Of a stretch of 64,000 nt of DNA, positions 42,138-55,500 are shown piece by piece; the first letter of the stretch is position 1, and each line of letters begins with the position of its first letter. The DNA comes from Axinella damicornis. Lineage: Eukaryota; Porifera; Demospongiae; Axinellida; Axinellidae. The notes beneath the pieces were generated by a model. The model was not told the DNA's origin and did no database searches. It worked only from the letters and a program-made list of their open reading frames with translations. The translations under genes and the position numbers were made by a program. Location of the stretch: positions 6,585,707 through 6,649,706 of the forward strand of contig OZ007517.1 in NCBI GenBank assembly GCA_963931865.1, in the 5' to 3' direction.

Positions 42138-45100
42138 CTATGGTGTACATGTACGATATGATAAATTAATGGTTTACTCCATTCTTCATCACCTCCCATT
42201 TCAATGCAGACTACAGCTGCTTATTGTGTTTTGCTGTATCGTTATAATTATTGCACCTGATGTATTGACATATTGCGATACATGACATATGTGACCTGCT
42301 ACCCGGCACATCCCACAATAATTGATTTTGTGTTAGACACAATTATAGTCACAAAGCAACTTTTTGTAAAAACGTGATTATTACAGCAACGGGTCAGCAG
42401 ACCGTTGGACTACAAAATACCAGAATCTACTTCCATTCTGATGTAATAAGCACAAACTCAAGCTATATTGTCGTGCGTAAATTAGTATACGGAAGGCGTT
42501 ACTACGCACACAGAACAAACTACTTACCACAAACAGTGTACTGTAGGCGCTCTAATTATGCGTCGCTCAAAAAATAATTATTTTTGAAATGCAACGCAAC
42601 AATAGAAATTCGGTCAGCCAAACGGCGACGAACTTCGACGCATGATTAGAAAACACCTCACTAGGTACTAAAGTCAGACGAGTGTAGACAAGGCCATTGC
42701 ATAGCGGTTGTGTTCATTCCTCGTTGTCGGACTGTCGCTGCCTTTTCTCCTAGCTACCTGGGGCGTCCGTATCCTGGGGCACAGAATACATAAGTGAGTT
42801 GCTGTCTCGTACCTTCACTGATGTCCCAGCCATATCGCAACTGTGTCTTTATACATCAATGTTCAAAGGCAGTGATGTGACGAGCCATCTTCGCCGTTCA
42901 ACTGTACTGTGTGCGCTTCGAGCTAGCTGCCATGCTGCCGTTATAATCGCGTTATGCAAATTAGTCCCCAGAGTGCGACGCATTATTGGAAACTATTGGT
43001 TTGAGATATTGAATTTTGACGCAGAATTAGAAAGGACGCATAATTAGAGCGCCTACGGTAATTTCACGCTGTCCACTCACTGGCTTATTCTGTCAATTTC
43101 ACTCCTAGCTATAAGCCGGATGAGTCATGAGAATCACGGCTAGCTAGCTAGCTAAAGCAAATACTAAATGCGTCCAGCTAGGGATGACACGTAACACGGA
43201 TAACATAACAACATCAAAAATTGCAAAAAGCAGTTTTGCGTATGCTGTGAGTGTTTCAAGCTGTATACCTCAGCAACTGGATAACCGATCACTTTGAAAT
43301 TCGCTCTGTGGCAAGGTAAAAGGAGCTGTTATAATTCCCTGTGCTTTTACTAAAATAGTGTGGAATGTGCCGTGTTTTAGCTCAGTGGGTCACATGTTGT
43401 AAGCTGAAGGACAGGTCAGAGTGAGGAATGTATGAAAGAGGCTGTTACAACTTCAGGTTTACTTACAGCAAACAAATAAGTGAAGCAGTTTAGGATAGGT
43501 ATTAATTGAGTCCATGCAATACCGGTACAGTAATAGGATGTACTGACATCATATTGTGGCTTAGTAGTGCGATATAGCGATATGCCGCTATACTGTTGCA
43601 GCTCTAATGCAGACTCATCATTAACACTGGCAGGTTCATTGCTGCATGCATTCTCTCAGCTTCCTTGGATGTGAACTACTGCACGGAATCTACGTATTGT
43701 CACCATGCAGTGGTGGATTTAGGGGGGGTAAGGGGCACATAAATGAATATGCAGCAGTGGCATGCAGCAACGCTGAGGCACAGTTACACACTCACGTATC
43801 AGTTCCTTACTGATCTTCAGACGTTTGACTAGGCCTAGAGTTGCTTCGAGATATTCAGTTCTGACTTTCAGCTAGTTTAATAAACAACTCACTTAGCTAG
43901 CTACCGTACCGTTTATGTACGTGGGCCAGAGTAGGTAGGCTAGGTAGGTAAATATTTAAACATTTTTGGTACACCTAATTGGAACGGAATTAATCCACGT
44001 CGAGAGCAAGAGCGCATTGCGAGAGTCATGCAGACGGTCAAGGATTGCACGGAAACCAGAGAGCAGTGGCAGTGCAGTGCAAAGCACGAAGGTGCTACGA
44101 CAGCCCATCCAGGCAACTTGAAAAATAACCATGAAAAATTTGCACCTCTGCTCACTACATTCACCACTGAACCCCCCCCCCCCCCCCCCCCCCCAATTCC
44201 TAAAACCGCCACTGGTCACTGCATATGTCACCATTCATAATACATAAGCTACTCTAGCTGAGGATCCTTGGAAGAAGTACCATATTATTGTAGGACTGTA
44301 CATTAGATGGCAAGTTGAGGCCAGCCTATGCTCCAAATAGTGCTCACCTGTAGTCTCTCCCAACTTGACGGGATTGGCGATGATAGCTTCTGCGATACCT
44401 GAGGACCGACCCTTCTGGCTCCATTTGGGTTTCTTGAGTTTGAATAACTTCTTTCTCTTCTTATCTTTGCCAGGGGTACTGCTAAACAGGACTCTGCTGG
44501 AGGCTGTAGCACTCAGGTCATCCATCTGCACATGACCATACACAGACAGCAATAGGCAGATCACTCTCAAGGAAAGTATCTAACTTAGCTCCGTATATGG
44601 AAGTTGTATGAATATGGTTATAATCATCAACGTATGAGCTACTTTTCGCCCATATCAAGCCTTCATGGAGTCCCATGAACATACATACACCAGGGTGGAG
44701 ATTGATTAGCTTGTTCTACCAGTGAATTGCTACGAGGAGTGTGGTTGCCCCTTGATAAATAATTAATTAACTAGAGGTTCTCAGCAGAGCACGCCCTGTG
44801 CACTACCGTTTCACATGATATACATCATAGGCGCTGGATCCGGTCAGGCCGGTCCGGCCGTAGCCGGACTATTTTAGGGCAGTTTTTATTTTACAGAACA
44901 TGTACAAATAGCATACCATAGTTGTTAAAATATTTTTGTACGCCTAGCAATGTACGAAAATTAAATTAAAATAATTTCTACAACGAACAATTAACGAACG
45001 AAAATTTTACAGTCCGAAAATCACACCAGTACACGAGGCCGCGGAGAAGGTGCTGTTGCTGTCAAGCGATGTCGATTTTGGGAGATCATTAGAATCAGAT

Positions 45101-48100
45101 GGTGAAGATGTATTTGAAGAAGGTGAGAGAGGGAGGAGGGAGTTGTATCGGCGAGAATAGCAATGGCTGCAGCCAGGGGCATTCTCTTGAGATCAATGTT
45201 AGCTGAATTTGGAGGGCACGTTGAACTCAAACAGACACTGGGCATACTCACTGCTACATCGCATGAAGTTCGTGCAAAGGAAGGTCACAACAGCCCAAAG
45301 TAAACACACCATTGCAGACTTCGCCCGGCTGAAGAAGCAATTTCTGCAGGATGGGGTAGCCACAGTGCAGATGGAGGATATTCCACCAGAGCTGATCCTT
45401 AATTGGGATCAAACGGGGATTAAGATTGTCCCGAGCAGCACTTGGACTATGGACCAGCAAGGTGTCAAGCGAGTGGAGGTGGGTGGAGCTAGTGACAAGC
45501 GACTAATCACAGCTGTCTTTTGTGGATCACTCGTCGGTGATTTTCTACCCATCCAAGTGATTTATCAAGGGAAAACAGTACGGTGTCATCCCCACTACGA
45601 GTTTCCACCAGGGTGGGATATCACTCATTCCCCGAAACACTGGTCGACTGAAACCACTATGATCCAGTATATCGAGAAGATCATCTACCACACATCAACA
45701 GCGCTCAGCAAGCCTTTCAAGATGATACACCTGCTCTAGTCATCATGGATAACTTCAAGGGCCAGATTACCAGCTCACTTACCAATCTACTGGAGGAAAA
45801 CAACATTCACTCTTGCTTGCTTCCTCCGAATACGACAGATCACCTCCAGCCTATGTATGCATCGGTAAACAAGCCAGCAAAAGACATGCTGAAGAGACAA
45901 TTTGAAGATTGGTACCCAGGGGAAATAACAAAGCAACTTGAGGGAAACGACATTGGATCTGTGGACCTGCAGCCAATCAGTTTGGGGCTGACGGTGATAA
46001 AAGAGCTAGGAGCAAGGTGGCTGGTGGAGATGGTGGAATACTTTGCCGAGAATCCACAAACTATAGTAAATGGTTTTTTCAAAGCCGGAATCGCAGGAGC
46101 TCTACAGCAGTTGGCAAGTTGGTTGTCACAGACCAAGAGAAGTAGTAGTCAATTTGCTCTATTCAGTGGTAGGGCTTCTAATTACAACTACATATTGATG
46201 TAATCACTCGGCAGTTTTTTGGCGTCTATTGTACTACTATTATTAAAGCTAGCTAGCTACGTTCTGTTGTGCGAGTTTTGTGGAAGTACCAGTCACAGCC
46301 AGCGACGGTATGGAATTGCACTATAACAGTGGGAGTGCCTGGAACTATAACGTTTACAATCCCGTTGGCAGTGCTGTGTCGCCTTACCACTACTATCGGC
46401 CAGCAACTGAAAGCTCCATTCCAAATAAGGCCATACCAATTTAATTTTATGTTGCTCGGGCCCGACCGACCCAAATTTTGGAAAGCGCGATTTGAAAATG
46501 ATAATTTGTTCATTACATCATCTCTTGTGCATGAGTATACGTATTTCAGCCATGCCGATTGAAAATGGCAGCTTCTCTTGCATGGCTAAGCGTTCTGGTC
46601 AAAAGAGGCCACAAGATCATGCAGAAACCTAAGATTGTAGGTTGCAAATGGGAGCATTCGTTTGGAGAACTATTGGTGCAGGCCCAGCACACGTTATCCT
46701 GTGAGACTGTCTCCAAGATCCAGATAGTCAGAAGTGACCATTTCCGAGATTCACAGGAAGTAAGTATAGACTCTCCTGTGTACATCTGCCAGCAATTTAA
46801 CTGCAAATTTGTGTGTTATGAGCTTAAAGAAGATGAAGGGTTGTGTGATTGTGTACTTCGTGCACATTCACTTCCTGTTGGCTCTGGCTTAGTATTGTTT
46901 GGTTACCATGGTAATGAGTGATCACGTGACTATTATTGAGCCTACCTACCAACCCTCTTTGAAAGGTCTTCTGGCCCGAGCAACATAAAATTAAATTGGT
47001 ACGGCCTAATGCTTCCCAGCTTCCTTCCAACAGTCAGGAGACGCCTGGCTCGGATCGTAACAAATACTACGTATACTACTAGTCTCAAAGTACTGAATCT
47101 GTTAAACAAGGACTTTATAACAGGAATACCACGGATGACATAGATATAAGTTCTCTAAAGAACTTATCTTTGAACAGGTTGGTGACAACGCTGTGTCTGG
47201 TAAATTGGATTTTCCACTAGGTTACTTCCATAAGTCAGCAAAATTGTGGCTAAACAATGGAGAAGATATGAAAGATGCTTTGCAAACTTTGAAACGAAAT
47301 GGAAAGCTTACCTTTTGGTGTATGGGGGTGGGGAAACTGTGTGACAGACCAAGGTGTGACCGAGACAATGACAGTGAAGATAGCGAACTTACCTCACAAG
47401 GACCAGCAAAGAAAATGAAACTTATTACTACGTCAGAAGAGAGAGCAACTCGTGTAAGTGAACTAAAGGCTCAATTGTGTCAAAAGCATCGTGCAAAGTA
47501 CTCTAATGTACAGCATAGCTACATTATGGGCTGAGATGATAGTGGGAGGCATTCATACGAGCGAAGATGACCCTGCATGCTCTTGATCAGTGGCTGAAGA
47601 AGGAGAAGTACACAAGTCATGAAGTTCAGAACGAAATGCTCAAGGTGATGGCTGAGAGTTTTGAGGGAGAATTCAGCAACCCTGCACTCTACTGAGTTTT
47701 AATGGTTGATGAGTGCAGAGATATATCAAACCAGCAGCAAGTTCTTATCGTGATAAGATGGGTAGACGATCAATTATCACCTCATGAGGAATTTCTTGGT
47801 CTTTATGTGGTACCATCCATTGACTCCTCAATGCTCGTGTCTATCACCAAAGATACACTAGTTCGCATGAATTTTCGCTAACAAAGTTACGCGGTCAGTG
47901 CTGTGATGGAGCAAGCAACATGAGGGGAGCAAGAAACGGTGTTGCCAAGCAATTGCAAGACGTTGAACCACGAGCCATTTACCGGTCATTCTTTGAACTT
48001 AGCAGCAAGTGACTCCATTCAGCACTGCAAGCTAATGAAGATGGCCCTGGAAGCTGTGCGTGAAATCACTAAGTCGGTGAAGTACTTACCACGCAGAGAG

Positions 48101-49490
48101 GGCCTATTTGACCAAATCAGGGTGAAATGGCCCCTGCAGACAGTCCAGGTATACAGGTCCTGTGTCCGATGAGATGGACGGTTCGTGCTGCATCCATGCA
48201 AAGTATCATTCAGAACCATTCCGTTTTGCAGGAGTTGTGGGAGAAGGCTACTGATGTGGTTAGAGATACAGCGACTAAAGCTCACATCCGAGGTGTTGCT
48301 GCCCAAATGACCACGTTCGACTTCTTTTTTGGCTTGTTATTGGGAGAGCTGCTTCTCAACCATTGTGACAACCTCAGCAAAACTCTTCAGAACCCTCAGC
48401 TATCTGCAGCAGGGGGACAGACAGTGGCCAACATGACTAAATGAACTCTTGCTACTCTAAGAGCTAAAGACAAGTTTGAGCTGTTCTGGGAGAAGGTCAA
48501 GAGAATGGTTGCTGAACTGGATGTCAAAAAACCTCCGCTCCCAAGGAAGAGGAGGGTTCCAACAAGGTATGAAAGCAGGACAGCTCCACCTGAGTACCAT
48601 TATCGTCAGATATTATACGAAGCTCTGGATCTGATCGCCCAAGCCAATGAGAACCGTTTCGACCAGCCTGGTTATAGAACTTACCAGTGCTTGGAAGATC
48701 TTAATTGTCCTCAAAGCTGCCAACACAGAAGACTTCAGTGAACAACTACAAGCTGTGATGGATGTTTATGGCTCAAATATTGATGCTCCTACATTACAAA
48801 TGCAACTTCAAATACTAGGAGCAAATAGGCAGTAATGTTAGAAACAGGGTGTGGTCGAGTTGCATAGATTAGAAACAAGGCTAATTTTGACCTTCATGCA
48901 GCTTTTCTCAGCTTCTCGAGTGGCTCTCTGAGTTATGTAGATGCTAGTTTTTTTTTCTGGATTCTGACACTTCTACTCTGAACTAAGCTTTCCAGAAGGC
49001 CTTCACTGCTCAAACTGCTGATTTTTGTGTACACCATATGGAGACACCAAACCGATGCACGCATGCGCACGGGTACATGATCACTGTCGTTCATTGACGC
49101 TTACATGCCAAAATGGTGAAGTTGTGAATGCTGCAATAATTCCCTTTGGCCGCCATTGATGGAGCATGGTCCTCACGTGACATGTATGTTAATGGGAATG
49201 AGCTAGCTGCAATACTTAGCTTGCGCTACCAACAAGTTGCAACTGATTGAACGGCTGCCAGGAGTGCAATTGCCCCTCGAACAAGATTAATTGATGAATT
49301 TAGTAGCTCCATGCAGGCAACACTATAGCCACACAATGTAAAGTACAACTGTCAAATATTTCCCAGGCCTACCCCGTTCTTTGTTCTTCGGTTACACGGA
49401 TGTGGAAGAGCGGCGAAGAATGGGGAATGCCTGGTATCATTCATCATATGACTCATAATGAGTGATGTCAGGTGGACGTGAGGTGGACAT

Positions 49491-49536
<46 letters not shown>

Positions 49537-52500
49537 GTAGTCATTTCAGCAGGTCCTGAAGCAGTTCATCATCCAGTCGGCTTGGTTCGAATGCTCTGCA
49601 GCTAGTTGAGACTCTCAACTAGCTGCCAGATTCTTGCAGTTGGGCCAAACTCCCCCTATGTCCACCTGACACCAATCACGTGATGGATAACACAAGGCCT
49701 TCCCCATTTTTTTTTGCCACGCTGCTCTTCCACATCCGTCAACGCAAACTGAAGAACAGAAAAAATGGGGTAGGCCTGGGAACGAGGCTAGTCAAATATA
49801 GCACTCGGGCTTCACCTCGTGCTATAATTCTGATATTCCACAGCTATTAAAGCAAGCTCCTTGTATTACTTATTATATGGTGTGGCAGCAGGTGGATTTG
49901 AGGGCACAGAGGACTGGGAAAGGAGAGATAGAATGCTGTCTAAGCTGTGCAACCTAATAGCATTAAAACCTAATCCATTATGCAATTGTGTAGCTATGTA
50001 TCTCAGGGAAATTCCAATGGGGCAAAATTGCATCAGCAATGCTACCCCTTCCAATATTGCATCAGCAATGCTCTCTTATCCATAAAAGGGCATCCCAGCC
50101 CTGACAATTTAATGCACACCTGTATTGCTAGAACTGGTAAGAACCTGGGGAATGGCCTCCATCAAGCTATGGTTCACTCAAATTTGCTCCACTTCAAGAG
50201 ATTTATTTGACCTGAAGTGCCAAGCTTAGTAGTGCTTTCCACTGTCAGCATATTCATTAGTGTGATGTTGGCCAGTAAAAGGGCACAACAGATGCTCACA
50301 GCCACTGCCCTATGGCTATGCCACCTTCAGACTGCTTCCAACACATCTAGACCTAGTAACGTATATTATAGTCATTGCACTTTAATCACTTAAGGTATAA
50401 TTAATTTCCAAACCAAGTTTTCACCAAAACGCTGTTCCAAATATCCTTTACTATGCTGTAATAAAGATGTTCATGCTATAAACTTAGAAACCTACGTACA
50501 CATTACCTTGGCACCCTTCTGTAGATGATGAAGGAAGGGCTGTGCCCCGTGTAGTTTTTTCCCAGGGGGAGCAGTCCTCATCACTTCTAGCTGACCAATG
50601 TCCACCTGCTCACGGGCTCTCTGCAACATAAAAGGACACATACTCATATAACTAATGAGAGATATTCAGCACATCCAAGCTGTCTAAGTTTGTGCAGTTG
50701 CCGTGGGTCATCATTGAGGGGGCTACTTAGAGTTAACTAGGGAATTGTTAACACCAAAGGCAATTGTGATGAAATGGCTCCCTAGGGGATTTTCAAAGTT
50801 CACAGGCGGCATATAGGGGGAGGCATATCAACCAATAAGGTGGTCAGTAAGGACGGAGTCTTCAGGGCATGCCACAGTGTTCACCGCTGCAGTAGCAGCT
50901 GCAGTGACCCCCCCCCCCCCCCCCCCCCATACCCCATTAGCACCAGTGTCCCCATCAATGCTAGCCTCGTTCTCAGGCCGCGTGGGGGAGAGAAAGCAGC
51001 CTGGTATCCACTGCTTGCACAAGCGCCGCTATTTCCAGTATATTTCCATAAAAATTTAAGGTTTACGTTGTAATTCCATGTGCATCATATCCGAACCGGA
51101 ATATTCAAGGTCTAATGTTCTTCCATAGATTTAGCCCGAGGAAGTAAGCCGTCCAGCCCATGTGTGGCTCCAATTTCTAACAACACATCCTGGCTAATTA
51201 TTGACCTGATATCTGATCATGTGTACGTACCTCCAAACAGGCTGACACTCTTACGTACAACGTCTGGTTGAATGGTTTACAACTGGTCATTTAGAATAGC
51301 TTCGATACAGCACTTCAGTCACACTCTCTCACCTGTTCAAGGAGCTCGGCTGTATATTTCCTTTCTCTCTCGAGTTCACCTTTCACCCTCTCTAATTCCA
51401 TCACCTACAGCGACAGAATTAGACAATGATTAGTAGAAGAGCATGTGTACATGTATGCATGCATGACATTTGTGCACTTGATTTTGTATAGTTACAAAGG
51501 GCAACTGCACTCCTGGTAGCCGTTGCTAAACCGGTTGTGACTCGCCGTAGCATAAGCTAAGTATTGCAGTTCGTTCCAACCGCGCTCAGTCAATCGCTAG
51601 CAATGGCAGCCAAATGGAAGACGAGAAATTATTACAGTGCTCACAACTTCGCCAGCACGGTGAGTTTCAGCATGCAAGCATCAGTGAACGACAGCAATCA
51701 TGCCTGTGTGGTCAGAACCTTTGTGGGCCCTTTGTGAGCTGCACAGTGAAACCTGCCTTAGCGGCCACCTGAATAAGGCGGTCACCGCCACATTGCGGTC
51801 AGCCACATTGCGATCAGTTTGGAAAGTCCCAAAATTTGAGCCCCTAGTCTCCATACTTCTATAGTGGTCACCTGCGTAATGCGTAATGCGGTCACGTTGC
51901 TCCACCCCAAGCACACTATAGCACGCTATAAAACACTGCCAATAACGGCCACCGAGTGTGCGTGTGGGTTGCGTATGTGCGCGCGTGGGTTGCGTACGTG
52001 CGCACGTGCGTTTAACATTATAGAAAGTGCCAAACTGAACATATGAAAATGAAACAATCAAGTTATTTCACAATACGTGCACCCAGGCATAAATGGCGAA
52101 AACATAAACTATGTATTTTTGGAAATAACTCAGAAAGTATACAAAATTGGTCTTGACAACCGTGTCAGCATGGTGAAATCCACCAGAATAACTAATTTTT
52201 CCAGCATTGTTTTTCCGTTGCTAGGGACTGACCAATCGGATTGCAGCTAAGCACGCACATTTTCTAATTAATGCCCGCCCACGAGGTGCGATTTTCAATT
52301 GTAGTAACTTGTTTTTTTGAGATACGTTCAAGCACTGAGATGCCTCCAAAGACTAAAAGAAAGCTACAGCTAGAAGCTGCAAGAGCCAGGAAAGTTGCAA
52401 AGCTTGATGAGAGCTCTGAGAGGAGAGATGAAGGCTCCCGTGAGACTGCGAGTGAGAGGAGAGAGGAAGCACGCCGCAAGTCTGGAATTGAAAGGAGAGA

Positions 52501-55500
52501 TGAAAGCTCTGTGAGTGGAATGAGAGGTGAACCGTCGACTTGTACACGTAAGTGGAATGAGAAATGAAAGCTCTGTAAGTGAGAGGAGGGAAGATCCTGT
52601 GAGTGGAGAGGAGAGACCATGGCAGTGACAGCTCTGATGAGAGCGATGTTGCAGATTTCAATCCTAACGAGTCTGTCACTACAGTAGAGCAGCAAGCACT
52701 TACTGTGCAGCATATTGAGGAGTGGATGAGTGTCATGTCACGAGATGACTTGATGTCGTTGTCACTAACCCTTCACCATGTTCTTGTTAATCAACATGGT
52801 GTGAAGAAAGTTCATGCTGCACAAACAATCGCAGAAGTGACTGGGAAAGGGAAACACACTGTTAGGAGGTGGAGGAAGCTCTTCTATGACGATGCTGGAA
52901 CGTTCCCAGACAGTGAACAAGGCCATTACCAGAGACGAGGCATCCTATGGAGTGATGAGGAGCTCTGCAAGGCAGCTTGTAGCTACGTGAGACAAAACGC
53001 TGTTGCGAAGGGAAGACCTAACATGACCGCAGTTGGTTTTACTCGCTGGGTAAACGATCACCTTCTGCCAAATAGCATCTTGGAACAAGGCAGTACATGT
53101 TCGGATACCTTTTGGGACACCAGGCTGGTATTGAGTCGGAACAGTTGGTGAAAAACAGTTCAAATCACACAGACGTGTTGCCGAGGGGCAGTGAACCACC
53201 ATGTACTTCGCATTCGAGTTTTGTCATGTATAGTTTAATGTTTGTTACTTTGGTTCTGTAATTTTGTTTACTGTCCACTATACTGCATCCATGCCAAGTG
53301 ATATTATTTGTTATCAATGTCTGTGCTAGTTGTTACAATTTTAGTGACCCATATGGAAAAATGACTGCAATTGCAGTGTAAAAAATAGATGCATGCCTTT
53401 TTTTTAGAAAACTCTGTAGTTTTGTTTGACCTCCAACTATAAACACTTCCTGTAATTTGTAGCGCTTCCGCGCGTAGTTAGAGCTTGCAGTTAGCAAGTA
53501 AAGTTTCGGGGGTGGGGCTCTTTGCAGCAGCCATTTTGTGATTACGTCAGATAATTAAATTCCAATACACGCATTTTAAGGTAGTAAACATGGGTACCGC
53601 GATCTCCGAAACCAAGTTGATGGATAAATGGGCAGCATCAAAGCGTACACAAGTTTCAGCAATACTTTGCATCAAACTGCTCCCTCTGCTTGAAAATGCC
53701 CTTAAACTCAATTTTAAGGCCCTCTACGAAACTGAAATTTGGACCCTCTCCAAGGCCCCACCCACACTCTGACCCCATCATCAATACACACACAAAACAG
53801 GCCCAAAAACTACGGATGGATTTACCACCTGCTCTCCTCACTTGCAGGCTACAGCCCAAAACTCACTGCCACCCTCAAAAACAGAGGTTTGGCTACCCTA
53901 GGCTTTCAAAAAAAATTCCACGCACACCAACTAAAACCGACTCAAGCCAAGGCCAGTTTCCAAAAGGTCAACCTACCCCCTGCAAAACTAGGGATGCTTT
54001 TCCACGTTCACCTCTCGGTTACAGAGTTTTGGCCACACATCTACTCCCTCTCACCAGCCCAGTCCAGCTACCAAACCAGCCAAATTCGCCCTAACACGAA
54101 AATGGGCGGGGCCTGTAATGCCGAAAGGTCAACTCTCTAGAGTACCTTGGCCAGGGAGCTGTCGGAGGCTGTTCACTTTCCAGGCTGTTCTTCGGCCACT
54201 TCAGCAGACCCACAAACATTCCTGCTCACTCCACCTAGCTATTCACACTCAGACAGCCCATCGCTACATTCAATAAGCCAGAATAGCTCTTTACTTAAAA
54301 AAAAAAGAAAAAAAGAAAAAAAAAGTGTTCAAACAAATCTTCAAGGTACCACACGGCCACATCAGAGTACCGATTTGAAACTTGAAAGGGCCGCTAGCCG
54401 CATCAAAGAGAGAAGCCCCCCTTGTTTATTCCGGTTGCCGCCATGGGAAAACGTAAACAGATGAATAACTCTAAATAACCGTATGCAAGTGACGTCATCT
54501 CATGAATTATTCATGAGCAAAATTGCGCGATTTCGCCGATGCCGTGTTTCCTACCTTAAGTAAACATGCAGTTTGGGTGCATAAATCCGTGCTGGAAGGA
54601 AGATATTTGCAAACTTGTGAGTTAATTTCTTACTTTTGGCCATTTAAAGTCCTTAGTTGTCTTCTTCATGGAATCAAAGTTGTTCAGTGTCGCAAGAACC
54701 TTTGTAATGAGGTCAATCACACCAAAACTTCACATGACCGCTTTAGAGAGGTTTTCTGTAATGCAGCCACCTGTCTAATAAGGCCAAATATTTTTGGCCC
54801 CCAGGTGACCGCATTAGACAGGTTCCACTGTACTGGCAATGAAAGTCAAAGAGAATGCTCGAGCAATGGCAGCTGATGTCACAACAAAAGCGCTTGTATC
54901 TCCACCACCAAGGTGAGTTTCAGCACCAAAATTGTACGGTTGGGTTATTGCATGATAGCAATCACGCTGGTGTAGTCAGATTCTTTTCGCCATTCCTAAG
55001 GTAGTCAAACGTGAATTATTTACATCATTTATTTGAGGGGCAACCACACTCCTGGTAACCGTTGCAACCCCGGTTGCGACTCATGGTAGCACAAGCTAAG
55101 TATTGCAAATACCACTTGGCAACCACGCTCAGTCAATCACTAGCAATTGCAGCCAAATGGAAGACAAGAAATTATTACAGCACTCACAACTTCGCCAGCA
55201 CGGTGAGTTTCAGCATGTAAGCGTCAGTGAACGACAGCGATCATGGACGTGTGGTCAGAATCTTCGCGTACTGGCAATGAAAGTCAAAGAGAATGCTTGA
55301 GCAATGGCAGCCGACGGTGAGACAACAGTGCTTGCGATAGTGGGAGGGTCTGGTCTGAAGCCTATACAGGGGTGGTGGATTGGCGTAGTGGGATAACATC
55401 TTGACTGGGAGTCCAGCTGGGCGGAGTTGCTGCAGGTTCGATCCCCAGAAGTGGAGTTTGTTTTTCTGGTGGGGGAAATGTCTGTGTGTACGGCCTGTGT

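Larger units (their letters stand above)
51744..54830. mobile_element. 3.1 kb DNA transposon with TA target site, inserted in R1
   Basis: CAGTGAAACCTGCCTTAGCG at the left and, at the right, the inverse of CAGTGGAACCTGTCTAATGC; inner matches on GCGGTCACC. TA follows the right end (54831-54832); the left flank reads CA, one change from TA. Termini of this kind with TA sites fit the pogo/Tc1-mariner superfamily. It carries the ORF at 52343-53151. The right part (53590-54480) has long runs without clear coding sense. Confidence 0.8.

Noticed and set aside
53590..54140. Two overlapping plus-strand frames of about 134 codons
   Set aside because: Pro/Thr/Lys-rich, unlike the transposase upstream, no motif; most likely non-coding interior of the 3.1 kb element.
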